From Gallionella sp. (GTDB lineage: Bacteria; Pseudomonadota; Gammaproteobacteria; Burkholderiales; Gallionellaceae): 64,000 nucleotides of DNA. Both the position numbers and the translations under genes were made by a program. Positions 52,284 through 61,800 of the stretch are shown here, in pieces (within the stretch, counting starts at the first letter, position 1; each line of letters starts with the position of its first letter). The notes beneath the pieces are model-generated. The model worked only from the letters and a program-made list of their open reading frames with translations. It had not been told where the DNA came from and searched no databases. The DNA lies in NCBI GenBank assembly GCA_003153155.1, contig PLWV01000029.1, positions 1-64,000 on the forward strand. The letters are read 5' to 3'.

Positions 52284-53846
52284 TCAAGGACGGAACGGTG
52301 ATACCGCCGGCACTTCATCCATTTGTCTGCGCACGGATGCGCCGATGAAGTCGGCAAACGGCTTGATATTGCCATTCACGCTGGCCTGTTCAAGCGAGGC
52401 CATGTAGCTGTCTCGATCATCAACATGGATGACCGTCCACGGGTATCCTCCGCACGCGAGCATTGAATTCATCAGGAACCGCGCCATGCGCCCGTTGCCA
52501 TCCCCCAAAGGGTGTATATAGGCGAAGACAAAATGGCCGAGCACTGCGCGGACTGCCGGCTCCGGCTCCTTCGAGATCAGGTCGAAAAAGACCGGCATGG
52601 CAACTCTTACAGATTCATAGGATGGCGGCACATGCCGCGCATAGCGAATGAATACCGGCCAGGAGCGATAGCCGGCAAGATGTTTGGGTTCAAGGATGCC
52701 ACTCATGACGGAAGGCTCGAAGAGTTTCCGGTACCAGTCATGATGATCGTGCCGAATCACTTCGCCGGGCTCTTTCCGTCGCAAGATGCTCGACACACTC
52801 TTGCGAACCTCAATGAACGCCTGATGGTAGCCTTTGGCTGCCAGCGCGTTGCGATCATTCCTGTCTTCGCTGTTCTCTTCAGGATTCCATTGACCGGACG
52901 CGATCCTGGCGATCAGGGCTTCTGTCACACGATACCCCTCGATAGACAACGAATGATAGGCATCTTCCACATGACGGTCATTGACGTCCGCGATGTAGGA
53001 CTCGATGTCATCAGGCAATCCTGGTGCCGGCGGTAATGCGCGGATCACTGCCTCCCGCATCGATTCCCACATCAGGCGGATACGGATCGCGCAAGGTGAT
53101 TCCGCGCGCGACAGAGTCGGCAAGGATGCTGGCGGAACCTGAAAAGGATCGTTCTCGGTGACCGTATAACCGGCATCACGCATAGTTCTGACGATACGGT
53201 CACCCTCATTGGCGCGCCCGATCGCGCGCATTGCGCCAGCGATCCGTCCGGCGACGACTGAGTTGCCACCTTCGAGTATCTTGGCCAGGATCTCTGACGC
53301 ATCCGATATCTGCGATAACGCAATCTGCGCATCGATCGGATTCGTCGTGAAGAAGGTCGGCGACACATGCACCAGCGATGCCGGTAACGAGAGAAGACGA
53401 ATCCCGTCCTTGACGACAATATCAGCACCCGAGGCAAAGTCCTTTGAACGGTAATCAAAAAGACCTGTCTCGAATTTAAGCGTGAGATTGTTGTTCGATC
53501 CGGTCTTGGTATGGATCATCAACCGGCGAGGGATCGTTGTGTTTCCGGCGTACCTTTGTAGCGATGCTTCTGGCGACAGATACCAGTCATTGCCGAACCG
53601 GACGTTACAGTATGCGGTGACGAATTCAAAGAAGGACGCATACCATGAGGTCGAATCCCCCGCTTTGTCTGCCGGGCTGGAAACGATATACCAACCCTTG
53701 ACTACTTCTTTCATGAAGCCTGCAGCAACCAGTCGATCACGATGAACACGACTGAAGTCTCCGCTCTGAAATACATGCAGACCCCGATCCTGTGCGCTTT
53801 TCAGGAGTTTCAGCGACTCAGCCAGCTTTTCATTTGGGGCAGCCAT
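52284..53846 (-). CDS. Fusion of AbiEi-like N-terminal domain and Fic domain
   Basis: 520 residues from ATG 53846 (GAGG seven bases before). The N-terminal ~220 residues (QSGDFSRVHRDRLVAAGFMK, VVKGWYIVSSPADKAGDSTS, and TSWYASFFEFVTAYC) resemble AbiEi-type transcriptional antitoxins with a winged helix. The C-terminal half is Fic, with HPLGDGNGRMARFL (core motif, Leu-Gly in place of Phe-x) and an inhibitory-type SLSIEG. The N-domain probably binds the direct repeats upstream and represses its own gene, giving a self-contained toxin-antitoxin-like regulator. The Fic core keeps His, Asp, Asn and both Arg positions needed for catalysis. The 352-bp gap to the first fic gene (51932-52283) holds no supportable gene. 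Confidence 0.82.
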   Translation of the reverse strand: MAAPNEKLAESLKLLKSAQDRGLHVFQSGDFSRVHRDRLVAAGFMKEVVKGWYIVSSPADKAGDSTSWYASFFEFVTAYCNVRFGNDWYLSPEASLQRYAGNTTIPRRLMIHTKTGSNNNLTLKFETGLFDYRSKDFASGADIVVKDGIRLLSLPASLVHVSPTFFTTNPIDAQIALSQISDASEILAKILEGGNSVVAGRIAGAMRAIGRANEGDRIVRTMRDAGYTVTENDPFQVPPASLPTLSRAESPCAIRIRLMWESMREAVIRALPPAPGLPDDIESYIADVNDRHVEDAYHSLSIEGYRVTEALIARIASGQWNPEENSEDRNDRNALAAKGYHQAFIEVRKSVSSILRRKEPGEVIRHDHHDWYRKLFEPSVMSGILEPKHLAGYRSWPVFIRYARHVPPSYESVRVAMPVFFDLISKEPEPAVRAVLGHFVFAYIHPLGDGNGRMARFLMNSMLACGGYPWTVIHVDDRDSYMASLEQASVNGNIKPFADFIGASVRRQMDEVPAVSPFRP

Positions 53847-53865
53847 GATAGACCTCGGCAAGTTT

Positions 53866-53928
53866 ATTGTGAATTACTATAGCACGTTTATCGCGATTTA
53901 CAATAGCACGTTTAATCAGCTTCACAAT
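53866..53928 (-). promoter_or_regulatory. Direct-repeat operator upstream of the AbiEi-Fic gene
   Basis: ATAGCACGTTTA occurs twice (53879-53890 and 53903-53914), centre-to-centre 24 bp, each followed or preceded by TTAC/AAT bases. The pair is enclosed by ATTGTGAA (53866-53873) and TTCACAAT (53921-53928), an 8-bp perfect inverted repeat. It begins 20 bases before the start codon. Spacing of about two helical turns fits a dimeric regulator on one face. Confidence 0.7.
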
Positions 53929-54240
53929 GGGAAGTCTATTGTGCTTCGCCCAAGAGAGAAAGACCCTGTTTTAGGCCTTTGGCTTGTTACCGTAACCTTA
54001 ATTGGTTTCCAAGTCGGTCCTGTCAAACGAAATTCCCAGCAGCTTGGACGCCTGTGCTGTAATTGGCGCATCGAAGATGCCACCGTGCGAGGGGATAAAG
54101 TCTTTCTGACATTTGGCGCGGCGCTACGACTCCTTCGGGCGAAACCGGTCTGTCACGCCAGTTCAATCTGTCCATAAAGTGATTGAAGGTAATTGTGTTT
54201 TCGGTGAGAATCAAAAGCATCTCACGTAACGACAACCAGC
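53929..54240. other. Intergenic region, no gene seen
   Basis: Between the divergent AbiEi-Fic operator and the ihfB-like gene I find no supportable frame. A 70-codon reverse frame at 54023-54235 lacks a start signal and family features. Confidence 0.5.
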
Positions 54241-54525
54241 ATGAACCGTTCTGACCTGATCACACACCTAGCCGAGCTACACCCACAGCTTTTCGCCAAA
54301 GATGCCGAAAGCGTAGTCAAGGTAATTCTGGATGCGCTGTCCAACACGCTATCAAAAGGTGGGCGTGTCGAAATACGTGGCTTTGGAAGCTTTGAATTGA
54401 ATTACCGACCACCACGTCAGGGGCGTAATCCAAAAACTGGTGCCAGCGTGAAAGTGCCCGCGAAATATGTGCCGCACTTCAAAGCTGGTAAGGAGCTTAG
54501 GGAGCGTGTAATCGAAGGTGATTAA
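54241..54525 (+). CDS. ihfB: Integration host factor beta subunit-like protein
   Basis: 94 residues. The HU/IHF fold is complete: [40 protein letters not shown] and the end GKELRERV are specific to the IHF beta type. IHF bends DNA and serves recombination, replication and transcription. ihfB normally follows rpsA; here it stands alone near island genes, so this is either a displaced single copy or a second, element-borne copy. The start ATG 54241 follows AACGACAACC with a weak ribosome binding site. Confidence 0.92.
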   Translation: MNRSDLITHLAELHPQLFAKDAESVVKVILDALSNTLSKGGRVEIRGFGSFELNYRPPRQGRNPKTGASVKVPAKYVPHFKAGKELRERVIEGD

Positions 54526-54646
54526 CCCTTACCCCGTTTCGTCCGGAGTTTTCACACAACCTCGACCCGCAGCTGCCATTCAGCTCAGCAGGTTACCCGA
54601 TGCGACCGTGCTGACCCTGTTGTCGCTACTCAAATAGACATCTGTC

Positions 54647-55036
54647 TTACGGTATGGTGGCTACCCGCTCTTCGGCCTTCAAGAGCGCCGCATCAAGCAG
54701 GACAACATGCCGTTCGGACTGAGTCATCCATGCCTCGATCGCCTGCCTGTCCTTCTTCTTCATGCGCCCGAAGACTCCCGATGCATCGTCCTGGGCAAGC
54801 ATTTTACTCGCTTCATCCACCGCCTTACGCTGATCTGCGATCGCCAGCTTGACCTGTGCGGGATCGTTTATGGTAACGGCATCCAATCCGGCGGCAAGCA
54901 TCATTCCGGCATGCTCATCACCGCCGGAAAACGAGCGCCCGGCATTCTCAGCTCTCAATGCGGCAAGCAGCCCGTCCTCGGACAGCGATTGTCCAAATGC
55001 GACACGCGGTTGCGGTAATTCGCTCAAACGGAACAT
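54647..55036 (-). CDS. Hypothetical protein
   Basis: 129 residues, soluble, alpha-helical, Ala/Lys/Glu-rich at the C-terminus (VKLAIADQRKAVDEASKMLA; KKKDRQAIEAWMTQSERHVV). No family is recognised. A plus-strand frame overlaps it but has poorer composition. Its position between ihfB and an AAA ATPase gives no clear function. Confidence 0.45.
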   Translation of the reverse strand: MFRLSELPQPRVAFGQSLSEDGLLAALRAENAGRSFSGGDEHAGMMLAAGLDAVTINDPAQVKLAIADQRKAVDEASKMLAQDDASGVFGRMKKKDRQAIEAWMTQSERHVVLLDAALLKAEERVATIP

Positions 55037-55211
55037 GATGCGGATACCCCCAAGTCATAATGCAATTGATGTGATTGTGGTATCTTACCACCTGAGCTGA
55101 TGACAATAAAAAAAAGCCGCGTCACTGTGACTTTTCTGGTTTTGGGCGGACGCTTTTTGCATCGTTGGAACGAACGGCCGTTTGCCGATGTGCACAAGGG
55201 ACCGAACTGCG

Positions 55212-57377
55212 ATGAACAAGTTAAATGTTGAGCTGGAGAACTGCTACGGCATAAAGAAGCTCAAGGCAAAGTTTGATTTCTCCACTGAAAAGGTCTACGC
55301 GATTTATGCCCCAAACGGCGTGATGAAGTCATCGTTGGCGCAAACGTTCAAAGACGTAGCCGACGGCGCGGTGTCCAAGGATCGAATCTTTCCAGCACGG
55401 ACTTGCATTAGAAAGATCACGGATGAAAAAGGCATCGAGTTACCCAAAGAAAGCGTCCTCGTCATCCGTCCATATGATGAAGTGTTCGGCCACTCGGAAA
55501 GGACATCGACCCTTTTGGTTGATAGTGTGTTGCGGAAAGAATATGAACAGCTCCACTTGGCGATTGATGCGTCAAAAGATCTGCTCTTGAAGGCGTTGAA
55601 AGAGCAGTCGGGATCAAAGAAGGACTTGGAGAAAGAGATTTCTTCCACATTTACCAAGAGTGAAAATGAATTCTTCATAGCGCTGATACGTATCAAGGAT
55701 GAACTCCTCGCCCAGAAGGATGCGCCGTTCGCTAACGTCTTATACGACAAAATCTTTGACGAAAAGGTCCTAGCCTTCCTTGGAACCAAGGACTTCAAGA
55801 CAGCGATTCAAGAATATATTCAAAAATACAACGAACTCCTAGCTGCATCGACGTACTTCAAAAAAGGCACGTTCAACTACTACAACGCGGCGACTATCGC
55901 AAAGAGTCTTGCCGACAATGGCTTCTTCGACGCAAAACATACAGTGAGCCTGAATGCAGAGACGAAGACTGAAATTACCAGCGAGAAGGAACTTGAGGAT
56001 CTGATAGCCAAGGAAAAGGACGGGATTTCCAATGACAAGGAACTGAAAAAGAAATTTGCCGAGATTGAGAAACAGATCAGCAAGAATATCAGTCTTCGGG
56101 ATTTTGACGCCTACCTCCAGCAACATGATGATATTCTCCCAAAGCTAGAAAATATTGAGAAATTCAAGGAGGAGCTTTGGAAGTCTTACCTCTTAGCGCG
56201 GATCGACGCATATAAGGATCTAGTCGAAAAATACCAGACAGCCGAAAAGAGGAAGAAAGAGATCGAGGCCGCAGCCGCGCAGCAGCGTACGCAATGGGAG
56301 ACTGTAATTCAAATCTTCAATGACCGGTTTTTCGTCCCATTCAAGTTAACTGCCAAAAATCGAACTGCTGTCATCTTGGGGCAGGAACCGCTGCTGACTC
56401 TCGGATTTACCTTTGAAGATGGTGCAGAAAAGGCTCCGATTGAAAGAGCCGCGCTCCTACAAGTATTAAGCACCGGTGAGAAAAAGGCGCTCTATGTACT
56501 GAACATTATTTTTGAAATCGAGGCGCGCAAGAAAGCGCAGCAGCAAACGGTTTTCGTGGTTGATGACATCGCTGATTCGTTCGATTACAAAAACAAATAC
56601 GCCATCATCGAGTATTTGAGAGAAATATCAGAAGAGCCGTGTTTCCGTCAACTGATTCTGACTCACAATTTTGACTTCTTCCGCACGATAAATAGCAGAT
56701 TCGTCAGCTATGCAAATTGCCTGATGGCCTTCAAGACGGCGAGCGGCCTGACGCTTGAGCAAGCTGCTGGGATAAAGAACGTTTTTGTGAAAGATTGGAA
56801 GCCGAATTTCTTTACAGACTCCAAGAAGAAGATTGCGTCGATTCCGTTCATTCGAAATATCATTGAATACACGAAAGGGGAGAAAGATCCGGATTTCGCG
56901 AAACTGACCTCTTTACTTCATTGGAAGAACGATTCAGCGGGCATCACACTGGGGGACCTCGATAGTATCTATAACTCCGTATTCGGAAGCGCTGGATCTT
57001 CCGCCGATCCAGCTAAACTGGTTATGGATCTTATCACGCAAGAGGCAGGGGAGTGTCTCAAAGCGGCTGAGGGCGTCAACTTCGAAAACAAAATCGTGCT
57101 TTCAATTGCGATTCGAATTGCGGCGGAGCAATTCATGATCAGAAAGATCAATGACGCGAATTTTGTAGCCAACATCGATGCCAACCAAACATTCAAGCTG
57201 TTCGCCAGATTTAAGAAGCTCTTCAGCGGAGACACGGATGCCCTAGACGTTATTCAGCGCGTGATCCTCATGACGCCAGAAAGCATCCACCTCAATTCAT
57301 TCATGTATGAGCCGATCTTGGATATGTCGGACGAACATCTGAAGCGACTCTACCAAGATGTTGTCGCGCTTCCATGA
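55212..57377 (+). CDS. AAA-family ATPase (AAA_13/RloC-PrrC-like) with altered Walker A
   Basis: 721 residues from ATG 55212. ABC/SMC-type ATPase halves flank a helical middle: P-loop YAPNGVMKSS (residues 32-41, Met where Gly is usual), the signature LSTGEKKALYVL (about 418), Walker B VFVVDDIADSFD (about 446) and the switch LILTHNFDF (about 483). The middle (about 90-350) is long and coiled-coil-prone. The last ~200 residues (IPFIRNIIEYTKGEKDPDFA onwards) show no known nuclease motif. PF13166-type ATPases include phage-defence anticodon nucleases, so a defence role is plausible. It stands alone, with AT-richer codons than the flanking genes. Confidence 0.8.
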   Translation: MNKLNVELENCYGIKKLKAKFDFSTEKVYAIYAPNGVMKSSLAQTFKDVADGAVSKDRIFPARTCIRKITDEKGIELPKESVLVIRPYDEVFGHSERTSTLLVDSVLRKEYEQLHLAIDASKDLLLKALKEQSGSKKDLEKEISSTFTKSENEFFIALIRIKDELLAQKDAPFANVLYDKIFDEKVLAFLGTKDFKTAIQEYIQKYNELLAASTYFKKGTFNYYNAATIAKSLADNGFFDAKHTVSLNAETKTEITSEKELEDLIAKEKDGISNDKELKKKFAEIEKQISKNISLRDFDAYLQQHDDILPKLENIEKFKEELWKSYLLARIDAYKDLVEKYQTAEKRKKEIEAAAAQQRTQWETVIQIFNDRFFVPFKLTAKNRTAVILGQEPLLTLGFTFEDGAEKAPIERAALLQVLSTGEKKALYVLNIIFEIEARKKAQQQTVFVVDDIADSFDYKNKYAIIEYLREISEEPCFRQLILTHNFDFFRTINSRFVSYANCLMAFKTASGLTLEQAAGIKNVFVKDWKPNFFTDSKKKIASIPFIRNIIEYTKGEKDPDFAKLTSLLHWKNDSAGITLGDLDSIYNSVFGSAGSSADPAKLVMDLITQEAGECLKAAEGVNFENKIVLSIAIRIAAEQFMIRKINDANFVANIDANQTFKLFARFKKLFSGDTDALDVIQRVILMTPESIHLNSFMYEPILDMSDEHLKRLYQDVVALP

Positions 57378-57555
57378 ATCCCGTCCACCGATCAACGGCG
57401 TGGAGGAAAAAGCCCCCACTTGATTTTCATCCATAGTCGATGGACAGCGCAGTCGACCTAGGTTTTTTCCACGAATCCAGGGTTGATATGGCGCTCATGG
57501 ACAGGAGCAACTTGGTCGCGTGTCATGCAACATGCAGCAGCAGAGGGAGACAAAA

Positions 57556-58809
57556 GTGAAGTTCATCCACGCGGCCGATTTACACATCGACAGCCCCATG
57601 CGAGGGCTTGACAACTACGACGGGGCGCCGGTAGACCTGCTCAGAGGAGCAAGCCGTAAGGCCCTTATCGGCCTGGTAGACCTTGCCTTGCGCGAGAAAG
57701 TCGACCTGGTCCTCCTCGCAGGCGATATCTTCGACCGCGAGTTGGGCGACTTCCGTGCTGCTCTGTTCTTCCGCGAACAAATGATTCGCCTCGTCGGCGG
57801 GGGCATCCGGGTATTCGTCGTCAAAGGAAACCACGACGCAGAAGGCCAGATCAGCAAACGGCTGCCCGACGTTCAGGGCGTTCACGTCTTCAGTTCGCGT
57901 GCTGCCGAGGTCATAGACCTCGCGGACTTGGGGGTCGCCGTTCATGGCAGAAGTTTTCCGGACCGCATTGTCAGCGAGGACCTCATCCCTTCCTATCATG
58001 AACCTGTAGCCGACCGCTTCAACATCGGTGTACTGCACACCAGCCTGACAGGGCGGGTCGGTCATGACACCTACGCTCCTACGGACGTCGCGACGCTGTT
58101 GGCAAAGAACTATGACTACTTCGCTCTCGGGCACGTCCACGCTCGCGAGGTCGTCCGAGAGTCCAAACCGCGCATCGTTTTTCCGGGCAATCTGCAAGGG
58201 CGGAAAGTTAGCGAAACCGGATCCAAAGGTTGCGAGCTCGTCATCGTCGATGGCAACACCATCACTAGCGCCGAGCACGTCTCCTTGGATGTGGTCCGCT
58301 GGCATGACCTGACCCTTGATGCCACGGGCTTGGAGACCGTCACTTCGCTCGCTCAGAAGTTCCAGGACACCTGCAGGGGTTGTGTCGCAAGCGCCCAAGA
58401 TCGCTTGCACGCCATGCGTATCACCGTCCAGGGCGAATCTGCCCTTCACGCACTGGAGGCCAGGGATCCCGGAACGATTGCAGCTGCCATTCAGGCCGCC
58501 ACCCAGGATTTCGAAGCGGCTGACCTGTGGATCGAGTCCGTTCACCTGGAGCTGCAATCTCCAATCGATCGCGAAGCCGCAGCGCAACGGCCAGATGCCG
58601 TGGGTGAAGTCGTAAGACTGGTCGATGAACTGGCCGCAAACGACGATGAGCTTCGGATCTGGATACTAGCAAACCTGGACAAGCTACCGAATCTCCCGTC
58701 GGACTTGGCGGATGTCGATTCGGGCAAACTCACCGTTGAGCAGCTAAGGTCCTTCCTGGCCGATGCTGAGGCGACCGTTCTTTCCAAACTCTCTGCCGCA
58801 GGCGCTTGA
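57556..58809 (+). CDS. SbcD/YhaO-like metallophosphoesterase
   Basis: About 417 residues from GTG 57556, after GAGGGAGACAAAA; an in-frame ATG at 57520 would add a non-family extension. The calcineurin-type motifs are complete: FIHAADLHID, LLAGDIFDR, VKGNHDAEG, VLHTSLTG and ALGHVHARE. The C-terminus is helical and could dock on the next protein. Mre11/SbcD-like nucleases act on DNA ends with an SMC-like ATPase partner, here the 1169-residue protein six bases downstream. The pair matches YhaO-YhaN. Confidence 0.9.
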   Translation: MKFIHAADLHIDSPMRGLDNYDGAPVDLLRGASRKALIGLVDLALREKVDLVLLAGDIFDRELGDFRAALFFREQMIRLVGGGIRVFVVKGNHDAEGQISKRLPDVQGVHVFSSRAAEVIDLADLGVAVHGRSFPDRIVSEDLIPSYHEPVADRFNIGVLHTSLTGRVGHDTYAPTDVATLLAKNYDYFALGHVHAREVVRESKPRIVFPGNLQGRKVSETGSKGCELVIVDGNTITSAEHVSLDVVRWHDLTLDATGLETVTSLAQKFQDTCRGCVASAQDRLHAMRITVQGESALHALEARDPGTIAAAIQAATQDFEAADLWIESVHLELQSPIDREAAAQRPDAVGEVVRLVDELAANDDELRIWILANLDKLPNLPSDLADVDSGKLTVEQLRSFLADAEATVLSKLSAAGA

Positions 58810-58815
58810 TAGCCT

Positions 58816-61800
58816 ATGAGACTCGTAGAACTCCACCTGCAAGCTTTCGGGCCATTCACCGATCAAGTGCTTCACCTGGGTACCGGCAATCAGCGCCTCG
58901 TGCTCGTGCATGGACTGAACGAAGCTGGCAAGTCATCGATCTTGCGTGCCATCGCCGGGTTGCGATTCGGCATTCCCACGCGCACCACAGACAAGTTCCT
59001 GCACGACTATCAGCAGATGCGAGTGGGCGGTGTGTTCGTTGACGCACAAGGCAATCAGTATTCACTCATGCGCCGCAAGGGCACAGGCGTAACCCTGAAG
59101 TTCGCCGATTTTGCGCAGGGGGGCGTCGAACTTTCGGAACCAATCCCACCAGCGATCAACCGCATGCTGACAGGCGGACTGTCCGTTGAGGATTATCAAA
59201 GCATGTACGGGCTGGACCACGGCACACTGCGAAAGGGAGGCGACGCTCTGGTTAAGGGGGAAGGTGAGATCGGGGCGGCACTGTTCGAGGCAAGCTCCGG
59301 TGTCGGCGATGTGTCGAAGATTCTCGGCGAACTCGACGCGACGGCCAAGAAGTTCTTCATGTCCGCCGCCCAAGCCAAGAACGCGCGCATAAACCAGGCT
59401 TTGAGTGAATACAAGATTCAAGTAGAGCAGTACAAAGAAGCACAGATCAAGCCGACGAAATGGGAGGCCATTGCCAAGGCCAGCCGAGACGCTCACGACT
59501 CGCTGGAGACCATTCAGAAGGAACTCGACCAGAGCGCGAGTCAGCAGTTGCTGATCAAAGAGCTTATTGCAGTCGCGCCTATCCTGGCCACTTTGGCCCA
59601 CTCAAACACTATCCTCGAGGAGCTTGGGCAACTGCCTTTGCTGGCAGAAGATGCTTCGTCCGAAAGAGCCACGGCCGAGGCCGGCCTTTCGGAAGCCACC
59701 GCAGACGCTTCGATCAATGAAGCTTCAGCAAAAGAACAGCGCACTCTGGTCGACCAGCTCGAGCTCGATCCCGTCATCGTGACTGCTGATCGGTCGGTGG
59801 CACGCCTCCATGCTGCAGCCGCCACCATCGCTCAACTTCGCGGGCAGATCGCGACGGCTGAGGGTGACATCGCCAACCGGACTCAGGCACTGAATGCCCT
59901 GGCGGCGAAGATCGACTCGACCGTGAAAGCAAGCGAGCTGGTCCAGCGGGCACCATCCGCCACCGGCAAAGCGCAAATCAACGGTTGCATTGCCGCACTA
60001 GAAGAAGCCGAGCGTGCGCTCAAGCAGCATCGACTCACCGCGGCAAACCAGGCCGCAACGCCGAATAAAGAGCCTCGTACCATCCCAGACGCCAATCTTC
60101 AGGCTGCTGTACGGGTCGCTCTGGCGGAAGTAGCGAAGAATGACGCAACATTGCAGTGGTTAAGTCGGCTGCCAAACGAGATCAAGGCGGCAGAGCGGGC
60201 GGCCAAATCATCGATTGCCGCCGTGGGACTGCTAGACGAGCCAGCTGCAAGGCGAGTTCGTCCGCTTCTTGGTGCTGCCGTTGACAAAGCCAGTCAGCAA
60301 CTAATAGCCCTCGGCAGCAAGCGAACAGAGAAGGCCGAGCGCATTGAAGAAATGCAGAATGCGATCGCGGAACAGCAGGACGCGATCAACAACTTGCTCG
60401 CCCATGGCCATGTGCCAACGCACGATGAAGTAAGCAGCGCACGCGCACATCGACAAGAAGGTTGGACATTGGTCAAAGCGACGTACATCGAGGGCGCGAA
60501 ACCAGACATTCGCAGTTTTGCAGACGGACGGCCATTGCCAGAGGTCTACGAGAAGACAGTGTCCGACGCCGACTTCCTCATAGACGAGCTCGCGGGTGAC
60601 ACAGACCGAGTCACAAAACTCGAAGCTGCCCAGCAACAACTTGCCGCACTCAATCGTGATCTAGATTTGCGGCAAGGCGAGATCCGGGCGATTGAGGCAG
60701 AGCAACAGTCCTTCGAGGCACACTGGAAACAAACGCTCGCACAGGCTGGCATCCCGCTCATGCCTCCAGCAGAATTGCGTGACTGGCAGGATCTGCTCGA
60801 CACAGTATTGACCGCGTTCGACGGACTGCAGGCCAAACGTGATGAACTCCAGCACGCGCAAGATATTGAGAAGTCCCTCGCCGACAAACTGCTTCAGGCC
60901 ATCACGCGACTGGGAATCACAAAGGTCAATGACGAGGATCCAATGGAAACCCTCGTTGCCGTGGCGGAAGACAATTTAAAGCAGATCGAGGGACTCATCG
61001 CTGCCAGCAATAACGCTGCCGGTCAGGCCCTGCAGCTTCAGAGACAGGCGGAGCTCCACAACATCAAGGACATTGATCTCGTCAACGACGTTGTCGCGAC
61101 CAGAAAAGCGTTCTCCGACCAATTGGCGTCGCTCATGTTGGGTAACGATGCCACCGTCGCCATGGCCAAAGCCCGCCTAGCGGAGTTCGATGAGGTCCTG
61201 ACCGCCAATACGTCGCTTATGGAGGCGCAATCGAGGCGTACCACTCACGCCGCGACTTTATCGGTGTACCAGGAGACGGCCAACAACATAGCTACGGCTC
61301 TATCTGAACAGCCGCCCGAAGACATTACTTTGGCTGCCGAAAGATGGTCGGAAAGGTTAGAGAGTGCCCAAGCGCAGCAGTCGAAGTTGGATCTTGCCGA
61401 GCAGAGCCTCGCCGCCGCCGAGCAAGCATTCTCCAACAATCAGGCCAAGGCCGCCCGCCACCAGGCCACTCTCAACCGACTTTGCGTGTCTGCGAGCGTG
61501 CAGATGACGGCCGATTTGCCCGCGGCCGAGGAGAAGTCGAACCGCAAGCGCCAGGCCATGCACGATGCCAACGCCGCAGCTGACCAGCTGGCTAAGGCGT
61601 CACGTCGAGGCGTCAAGGAGTTGCAGGAACTGCTCGCCGGCCGCGACCACGATGACCTGCGCACCGAAGAGTTACGTATCGAGCAGGAACTAGTCCGGAT
61701 CAGCGAACGTCTCGAGAAGGCAAGAATAGCCGATGAAACGGCCCGCCGGGAACTGGACGGCATCAACTCATCGGACGCCGCCGCAGCTGCCGCTGACGCC

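Noticed and set aside
52067..52375. 102-codon reverse frame after the AbiEi-Fic gene
   Set aside because: Overlaps the Fic coding end in another frame and is His/Arg-rich; no start signal. A decayed gene cannot be excluded.
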